Assembly: GCF_002979975.1 (NCBI RefSeq)
Contig: NZ_PCQD01000003.1
Location: 310,001 to 374,000 of the forward strand
Origin: Pseudomonas sp. MYb185
GTDB lineage: Bacteria > Pseudomonadota > Gammaproteobacteria > Pseudomonadales > Pseudomonadaceae
Length of the DNA: 64,000 nucleotides
Direction: 5' to 3'
Shown here: piece after piece, positions 59,032 to 64,000 of the stretch
Numbering within the stretch: position 1 is the stretch's first letter
Layout: each line of letters starts with the position of its first letter
Notes under the pieces: model-generated
What the model was told of the DNA's origin: nothing
Seen by the model: the letters and a program-made list of their open reading frames with translations, nothing else
Database searches by the model: none
Translations under genes and position numbers: made by a program

Positions 59032-60027
59032 TTACTGTGCTCCCTGTCTGGACTGGCGCTGGGTGGTCTGGCCGGCCATGGCCATGGACATCACGGCCAT
59101 GCGCACGGCAATGCCGTAGGTCACCTGCTTGAGAATCACCGACTGCGGCCCGTCAGCCACCGCCGATTCGATCTCCACCCCACGGTTGATCGGCCCCGGA
59201 TGCATGACCAGGGCATCGGGTCTGGCCAATGCCAGGCTGTCGCTGGTCAGGCCGTACTGGCGATAGAACTCGCCTTCGCTGGGCAGCAGGCCGCTCTGCA
59301 TGCGCTCCTTCTGCAGGCGCAGCATGATCACCACATCGACATCGCGCAGTCCCACCCGCAGGTCATTGAACACCCGCACGCCATACTGCTCGATACCCTC
59401 CGGCAGCAGGGTACGCGGGGCGATCACGCGGATGTCCGGGCAACCGAGGATGCGCAGTGCCTCCATGTTCGAGCGTGCCACCCGCGAATGCATGATATCG
59501 CCGACGATGGCCACCGACAGCTGCTCGAACGGCGCCTGATGGCGGCGGATGGTCAGCATGTCGAGCATTGCCTGGGTCGGGTGCGCATGGTTGCCGTCAC
59601 CGGCATTGATGATGGCGACCTCGGGGCAGACATTGCCGGCGATGAAGTGCGCCGCGCCGGAATTGCCATGGCGTACCACGAACATGTCCGCCGCCATGGC
59701 TTCCAGGTTGCGCAGGGTGTCGTACAGGGTTTCACCCTTGCTGGTCGAGGAGGTCTGGATATCCAGGTTGAGTACGTCGGCGGATAACCGCTTGGCGGCC
59801 AGCTCGAAGGTGCTGCGGGTACGTGTGGAGTTCTCGAAGAACACGTTGCACACGGTCTTGCCGCGCAGCAGCGGGACTTTCTTCACCGCCCGTTCGCCGA
59901 CTTCGAGGAAGGAGTCAGCTGTATCGAGGATCTCGGTCAGCAGTTCCCGGGAGAGCCCGTCGATGCCAAGGAAATGGCGCAGCTGGCCCTGTTGATTGAG
60001 TTGCAGTTGGCTGGATTTCAGGCTCAT
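59032..60027 (-). CDS. pyrB: Aspartate carbamoyltransferase catalytic subunit
   Basis: 331 residues. Carbamoyl-phosphate site '[19 protein letters not shown]', then '[20 protein letters not shown]', '[15 protein letters not shown]', '[16 protein letters not shown]', '[12 protein letters not shown]'. It makes carbamoyl-aspartate in pyrimidine synthesis. Second gene between pyrR (7-base gap) and pyrC'. Confidence 0.95.
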   Translation of the reverse strand: MSLKSSQLQLNQQGQLRHFLGIDGLSRELLTEILDTADSFLEVGERAVKKVPLLRGKTVCNVFFENSTRTRSTFELAAKRLSADVLNLDIQTSSTSKGETLYDTLRNLEAMAADMFVVRHGNSGAAHFIAGNVCPEVAIINAGDGNHAHPTQAMLDMLTIRRHQAPFEQLSVAIVGDIMHSRVARSNMEALRILGCPDIRVIAPRTLLPEGIEQYGVRVFNDLRVGLRDVDVVIMLRLQKERMQSGLLPSEGEFYRQYGLTSDSLALARPDALVMHPGPINRGVEIESAVADGPQSVILKQVTYGIAVRMAVMSMAMAGQTTQRQSRQGAQ

Positions 60028-60034
60028 TGGGCTC

Positions 60035-60547
60035 TCATGGCTTGGCTACGGGGTTCAGGATCAGTTGCAGCGGCGTGGGGCCGGTCAATTTTACCCGCTG
60101 GCCGGGCGGCAGCACCAGGCTGGCGCCGAGGATATCGGCGCGGATCGGCAACTCCCGGGACTCGATATCCACCAGCGTGACCAGAGTCACCGAGGCCGGC
60201 CGGCCATAATCGAACAGCTCGTTGAGGGCGGCCCGGATGGTACGGCCGGTCATCAGCACATCGTCGACCAGTACCAGATGGCGGTCATCCACGCTGAACG
60301 GCAGTTCCGATGGTCGTACCCCGGGTTGCAGGCCGATCTGGGCGAAGTCATCGCGATAGAAGGCAATATCCAGCGTGCCCAGCGGCGCGTCGGGCAGGAA
60401 CTGGTCGCGCAGGCGTTCGGCTATCCAGGCGCCGCCGGTATGGATGCCGACCACCGCCGGGTCGGTACGCTGGGTGCGGTCCAGCCAGGCGGTCAGTTCC
60501 TCGCCCATGCGTTGCAGCAACGGGTCGACTTCAGGCAGTGCGCTCAT
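60035..60547 (-). CDS. pyrR: PyrR bifunctional regulator / uracil phosphoribosyltransferase
   Basis: 170 residues from the second of two adjacent ATGs (60547), which is five bases from AAGGAG. PRPP site '[21 protein letters not shown]', '[14 protein letters not shown]', '[12 protein letters not shown]'. In Pseudomonas it regulates pyr genes with less clear attenuation control than in Bacillus. Overlaps ruvX. Confidence 0.92.
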   Translation of the reverse strand: MSALPEVDPLLQRMGEELTAWLDRTQRTDPAVVGIHTGGAWIAERLRDQFLPDAPLGTLDIAFYRDDFAQIGLQPGVRPSELPFSVDDRHLVLVDDVLMTGRTIRAALNELFDYGRPASVTLVTLVDIESRELPIRADILGASLVLPPGQRVKLTGPTPLQLILNPVAKP

Positions 60548-60987
60548 CATGTCTCCTTGATCTGGCTGGCCAGCCAGGTTTCCAGCAACAGGGCGGCGGC
60601 CAGGCTGTCGACCGGGTTGTCCCGATAGCTGGCTGGTGTGCCCCGTCCGCTGTCGCGTAGGGTTTGTTTGGCTTCGAAAGTGGACAGGCGCTCGTCCACA
60701 TAGTGCACCGGCAGGTGGAAGCGGCCATGCAGACGGCGGGCGAACTTCTCCGCACGGGCGCTCATCTCGCTCGGGGTGCCATCCATGTTCAGTGGCAGCC
60801 CGACCACCAGGGCGTCGGGCTGCCACTCCCGCAGCAGCGCAGCGATCTGCTCCCAGTCGGGTATGCCATCGCGGGCACGCAGTTCCTTGAGTGGGCGGGC
60901 ATTGCCGGTGAGGGTCTGGCCGACGGCCACGCCGATCTGGCGGGTACCGTAATCGAAACCGAGCACGCGCTGGGGAGTGCTGCCCAT
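60547..60987 (-). CDS. ruvX: Holliday junction resolvase-like RuvX (YqgF)
   Basis: 146 residues from the ATG at 60987. '[17 protein letters not shown]' is the RNase H-like start with catalytic Asp; '[26 protein letters not shown]', '[14 protein letters not shown]' and '[13 protein letters not shown]' follow. It processes pre-16S rRNA 5' ends in E. coli. Overlaps yqgE by one base and pyrR at its end. Confidence 0.93.
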   Translation of the reverse strand: MGSTPQRVLGFDYGTRQIGVAVGQTLTGNARPLKELRARDGIPDWEQIAALLREWQPDALVVGLPLNMDGTPSEMSARAEKFARRLHGRFHLPVHYVDERLSTFEAKQTLRDSGRGTPASYRDNPVDSLAAALLLETWLASQIKET

Positions 60988-61556
60988 CAGGCGTGGCCCG
61001 TCTGGCTGGTGAGCAGGTTGAGATCGATACCCAGGCTGCGCGCGGCGGCCTCCAGGCGCTGTTCGGCGTCCACTTCGAACAGGATGCGATAGTCGGCCGG
61101 GCAACTGAGCCAGACGTTGTCGACCAGCTCGCGCTCCAGCTGGCCGGCTTCCCAGCCGGCGTAGCCGAGGGCAACGAAGGATTCGCTGGGGCCCTGGCCA
61201 CGACTCATGTCCACCAGGATATCCCGTGAGGTGGTCAGTTGCAGCGGGCCCAGGTTCAGGCTCGACTCCCATTGTTGCGGGCCGCGGTGCAGCACGAAGC
61301 CGCGTTCGCTCTGCACCGGCCCACCATTGAATACCGTGCGCCCACCCACCTCCAGCGGTACGCTCAGCTCGGGTGAAGTCTGCTCCAGTACGTCACCGAG
61401 GTTCAGGCCGCTGGGCCGGTTGATCACCAGTCCCATGGCGCCTTCCTCGTTGTGCTCGCACAGATAGATCAGGGTATGCGCGAAGCGCGGGTCCTCCATG
61501 TGCGGCATGGCGAGCAGGAAATGATGTTTCAGGTAGCTGGGTAAGGTCTGGGTCAT
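60987..61556 (-). CDS. algH: YqgE/AlgH family protein
   Basis: 189 residues from the ATG at 61556 ([18 protein letters not shown]). '[25 protein letters not shown]', '[16 protein letters not shown]', '[23 protein letters not shown]' (positions about 128-150) are characteristic. In P. aeruginosa AlgH influences alginate; biochemical role unknown. Confidence 0.92.
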   Translation of the reverse strand: MTQTLPSYLKHHFLLAMPHMEDPRFAHTLIYLCEHNEEGAMGLVINRPSGLNLGDVLEQTSPELSVPLEVGGRTVFNGGPVQSERGFVLHRGPQQWESSLNLGPLQLTTSRDILVDMSRGQGPSESFVALGYAGWEAGQLERELVDNVWLSCPADYRILFEVDAEQRLEAAARSLGIDLNLLTSQTGHA

Positions 61557-61616
61557 GGCGCATAGTATTGGGTGGACGGGCGCGGAGGGCAAGAGCAAGA
61601 GGGCGGTCGGGAGCGT

Positions 61617-62531
61617 TTAGAAACTGGAAATGCGATCGCCCGGTTCGAAGCGCCAGGTGCGGATGATCTCCAGCACATCGATGTCCATCAACTCGCCGGT
61701 GAAGGGCGCATAGGGCGCCGCCAGGCGGACGATACGCAGCGCGGCATTGTCCAGCACCCGGTGGCCGGAGGATTCGAGGATCTGCACGTCGCGCAGGGAG
61801 CCGTCGCGATTGATCGCCACCAGTAGCCGCAGGTTGCCGTAGATGCCTTGGCTGCGGGCTTCGGCCGGGTAGTTCTGGTTGCCGATGCGCTCCACCTTGC
61901 GCCGCCAGGCGTCCTTGTAATAGGCCCCCTTGTCCTGCATGGTGGAAGCGGCATTGATGCGGTGGACCCGCGGACGCTTGGCATATTGCTGGCGCTCTTC
62001 GGCGAGCTGCGCCTCCAGGCTGGCGATCTCTTCCGACAGTCGCGACATGTCGAAACGCTGACTCGGTGCCGGTGTGTCCAGTGGATCGGGTTCGGCCGGC
62101 CTGGTCGGGACCTTGTCCGGAGCAGGGGCGGTGGTGGTGACGACCTTTTCCGGGGCGCTGGGCTCGGGTGGTGGGGCGGCCTGTTCGACCGGCGCCACCT
62201 CATTGATCTCGCTGTCCTGGAAGACGCTCTGCTCGGGCGTGCTGGGCGCGGCCTTGTCATCCAGCGTGCCGCTACCTTGCTGGTTGAATTGCGCCAGATA
62301 GTCGGGGTTGTCCGGCTTTTCCTCGGTGGGCTGGCTGGCCAGGGTGATTTCCAGACTCTTGGACAGCTCGCTGGGGCTGGGCAGTTCGAAGGTGATGCCG
62401 AGAATGACCAGGGCATGCAGCACGGCCGCCAGAAACAGGGTGAACCCGAGGCGGTCCCTGGGCTCTATGGCCGGTGCGACCGGACGAGCGGGTAATGGCG
62501 GCGTCGCTGCTGCTGTATTCATGCTATCCAT
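61617..62531 (-). CDS. tonB3: TonB-family protein (TonB3-like)
   Basis: 304 residues from the ATG at 62531; an ATG at 62522 is an equal choice. One membrane anchor ('LGFTLFLAAVLHALVILGI') with the functional His, a Pro/Glu/Thr-rich middle, a short coil ('SRLSEEIASLEAQLAEERQQ') and a C-terminal TonB domain ('NYPAEARSQGIYGNLRLLVAINRDG'; about residues 215-238). The position between yqgE and gshB matches PA0406 (tonB3), linked in P. aeruginosa to twitching motility and pilus assembly. Confidence 0.85.
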   Translation of the reverse strand: MDSMNTAAATPPLPARPVAPAIEPRDRLGFTLFLAAVLHALVILGITFELPSPSELSKSLEITLASQPTEEKPDNPDYLAQFNQQGSGTLDDKAAPSTPEQSVFQDSEINEVAPVEQAAPPPEPSAPEKVVTTTAPAPDKVPTRPAEPDPLDTPAPSQRFDMSRLSEEIASLEAQLAEERQQYAKRPRVHRINAASTMQDKGAYYKDAWRRKVERIGNQNYPAEARSQGIYGNLRLLVAINRDGSLRDVQILESSGHRVLDNAALRIVRLAAPYAPFTGELMDIDVLEIIRTWRFEPGDRISSF

Positions 62532-62578
62532 AGACGAGACAAACTGGCATGCAGTCTGCCCCTGTCCGGAAAAAAAGT

Positions 62579-63541
62579 CTACGCACTGTGTCGCGCTTTG
62601 AGCTGTTGCTCGATGGCATCCATCAATTGCCCCCCGATATCGGTATCGTAGGCGGCATCGATCTCGCGGATGCAGGTCGGGCTGGTCACATTGATCTCCG
62701 TCAGGTAGTCGCCGATCACATCCAGGCCGACGAACAGCAGGCCCCGCCGACGCAGTTCGGGACCGACCTCGGCGGCGATCCAGCGGTCGCGTTCGCTCAA
62801 TGGCCGGGCTTCGCCACGTCCGCCGGCGGCCAGGTTGCCGCGGGTCTCGCCGGCCTGCGGAATGCGCGCCAGGCAATAAGGTACCGGCTCGCCATCGATC
62901 ATCAGGATGCGCTTGTCACCTTCCTTGATGGCAGGCAGGTAGCGCTGGGCCATGATCTGCTGCTGGCCATGTTCGGTCAGCGTCTCGATGATGACACTGA
63001 TGTTCGGATCGTCCTGGCGAACGCGGAAGATCATCGAGCCGCCCATGCCGTCCAGCGGTTTGAGAATCACGTCACTGTGCTGACTGATGAAAGCGCGCAG
63101 AATGTCGGCGCGACGTGAAACCGTGTTCGGTGGGCAGCATTGCGGGAAGCGCGTGGCGAACAGTTTCTCGTTGCAGTCGCGCAGGCTGGCGGGGCGGTTG
63201 ACCACCAGTACGCCGGCACGCTCGGCCGCTTCGAGGATGTGCGTGGCATAGAGGAATTCATTGTCGAACGGCGGATCCTTGCGCATCAGGATCACATCGA
63301 GCTGCTCGAGCGGCTGTTGCTGCTCGGTGCCGAGCCGGTACCAGCATTGCGGGTCGGCGAATACCTCCAGCGGGCGAATGCCGGCCATGGCCTGGCCGTC
63401 CTGCAGGTAGAGGTCCTGGGGTTCCATGTAGTTGAGCTCCCAGCCGCGCTGCTGGGCTGCCAGGAGCATGGCCAGGGAGCTGTCCTTCTTGTAATGGATC
63501 GCGCTGATCGGATCCATGACGATACCAATGCGAATGCTCAT
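62579..63541 (-). CDS. gshB: Glutathione synthetase
   Basis: 320 residues, ATP-grasp fold. 'RIGIVMDPISAIHYKKDSSLAML', 'LMRKDPPFDNEFLYATHIL', 'DVILKPLDGMGGSMIFR', 'QRYLPAIKEGDKRILMIDGEP' and 'GLLFVGLDVIGDYLTEINVTSPT' are GshB landmarks. It joins gamma-Glu-Cys and Gly. Divergent from pilG with 221 bases between. Confidence 0.95.
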   Translation of the reverse strand: MSIRIGIVMDPISAIHYKKDSSLAMLLAAQQRGWELNYMEPQDLYLQDGQAMAGIRPLEVFADPQCWYRLGTEQQQPLEQLDVILMRKDPPFDNEFLYATHILEAAERAGVLVVNRPASLRDCNEKLFATRFPQCCPPNTVSRRADILRAFISQHSDVILKPLDGMGGSMIFRVRQDDPNISVIIETLTEHGQQQIMAQRYLPAIKEGDKRILMIDGEPVPYCLARIPQAGETRGNLAAGGRGEARPLSERDRWIAAEVGPELRRRGLLFVGLDVIGDYLTEINVTSPTCIREIDAAYDTDIGGQLMDAIEQQLKARHSA

Positions 63542-63762
63542 GGGAATAGGTCACTGTCATGTTTGAGAAGTGCTGGCAGTGTACCCTTTGCCCCGGTAAC
63601 GATGAAAGGATGACCGAAGTCGCAGGATGTCTCAACGCTGAGAAGGCTTTATGGATTGCCTGGGAAATCTATGCTAAAAGTAGCCAGAAATGGAATTGGT
63701 CGGTCTCGGGCAGCGCCTGACCGCCCTGCAACTGACCGCCGTATATAACAAGGGCTGTGTTT

Positions 63763-64000
63763 ATGGAAGAAAATTTCGAGAGCCTGAAGGTCATGGTGAT
63801 TGATGACAGCAAGACCATTCGGCGTACGGCGGAAACGCTGCTGAAAAAGGTCGGATGCAACGTCATCACTGCCGTCGACGGCTTTGATGCCCTGGCCAAG
63901 ATCGCTGACAACCACCCCGATATCATCTTCGTCGACATCATGATGCCGCGCCTCGACGGCTATCAGACCTGCGCCTTGATCAAGAACAACACTGCGTTCC
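63763..64000 (+). CDS. pilG: PilG, CheY-like twitching motility regulator (3' end outside window)
   Basis: 79 codons visible. 'LKVMVIDDSKTIRRTAETLL' gives the acidic pocket and 'IIFVDIMMPRLDGYQTCALI' the phosphorylated Asp. The sequence is almost that of P. aeruginosa PilG, the response regulator that acts on pilus extension through the Chp chemosensory system. Divergent from gshB as in P. aeruginosa. The 221 bases ahead show no further gene; a clear promoter could not be defined. Confidence 0.95.
   Translation, partial: MEENFESLKVMVIDDSKTIRRTAETLLKKVGCNVITAVDGFDALAKIADNHPDIIFVDIMMPRLDGYQTCALIKNNTAF

Noticed and set aside
57512-59119. Open frame of about 535 codons on the plus strand opposite siaA-pyrC'
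   Set aside because: Spans two real genes on the other strand and has no protein-like features.
63650-63762. Possible sigma-54 promoter (TGGGAAATCTATGCT) ahead of pilG
   Set aside because: GG and GC are nine bases apart instead of ten and the consensus is otherwise poor.

Overview
The window comes from a GC-rich chromosome of the Pseudomonadaceae (Pseudomonas sensu lato; Stutzerimonas or Halopseudomonas-like gene content). The right third, from mtgA (about 39 kb) to pilG (end), follows gene order known from the Pseudomonas aeruginosa PA0378-PA0408 region: mtgA, DUF423, thiS-thiG-trmB, hemW-rdgB-DUF4426-metW-metX, yggU-yggT-proC-yggS, pilT-pilU, pyrC'-pyrB-pyrR-ruvX-yqgE-tonB-gshB, pilG. PilT and PilU are close to the P. 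aeruginosa proteins as recalled. No rRNA, tRNA, CRISPR array, prophage or insertion sequence was seen.

Left part (1-25 kb). The window opens inside a giant type I-secreted adhesin and ends that gene at 4261. After a DUF2780 lipoprotein-like gene and an oxidoreductase/hydrolase pair comes a nine-gene heme d1 operon, nirCFDLGHJEN (14504 down to 7191), without the nitrite reductase gene nirS or its cytochrome. A good ANR/DNR-type promoter lies in front of nirC, and a perfect FNR-type box precedes a divergent small Cys-rich protein. Next is a thiosulfate dehydrogenase pair (tsdB-tsdA) followed in the same direction by a PmrA/QseB-like response regulator and sensor kinase; a perfect PmrA-type box lies upstream of tsdB. 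An MFS exporter and a Fur-boxed hmuSTUV heme uptake operon follow.

Middle (25-39 kb). A tightly packed minus-strand operon reads TonB-dependent receptor, two-domain beta-propeller phytase, TolQ-like, TolR-like, a TonB with a TolA-like coiled coil, and a PhoX phosphatase, with a metallophosphoesterase behind it. A PHO-box-like element with correctly spaced -10 precedes the receptor. I read this as a dedicated organophosphate (phytate) scavenging machine. It is followed by a degenerate GGDEF protein translationally coupled to an AraC regulator, a second metallophosphoesterase, and a stretch in which tlpA and the gene before it appear frameshifted.

Right part (39-64 kb). This is conserved housekeeping and type IV pilus material, with a complete siaABCD aggregation/c-di-GMP operon sitting between pilU and the pyrimidine genes. 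Small interspersed hairpin repeats of at least three families occupy many intergenic gaps; one lies inside the nir operon and another encodes the C-terminal tail of NirH.
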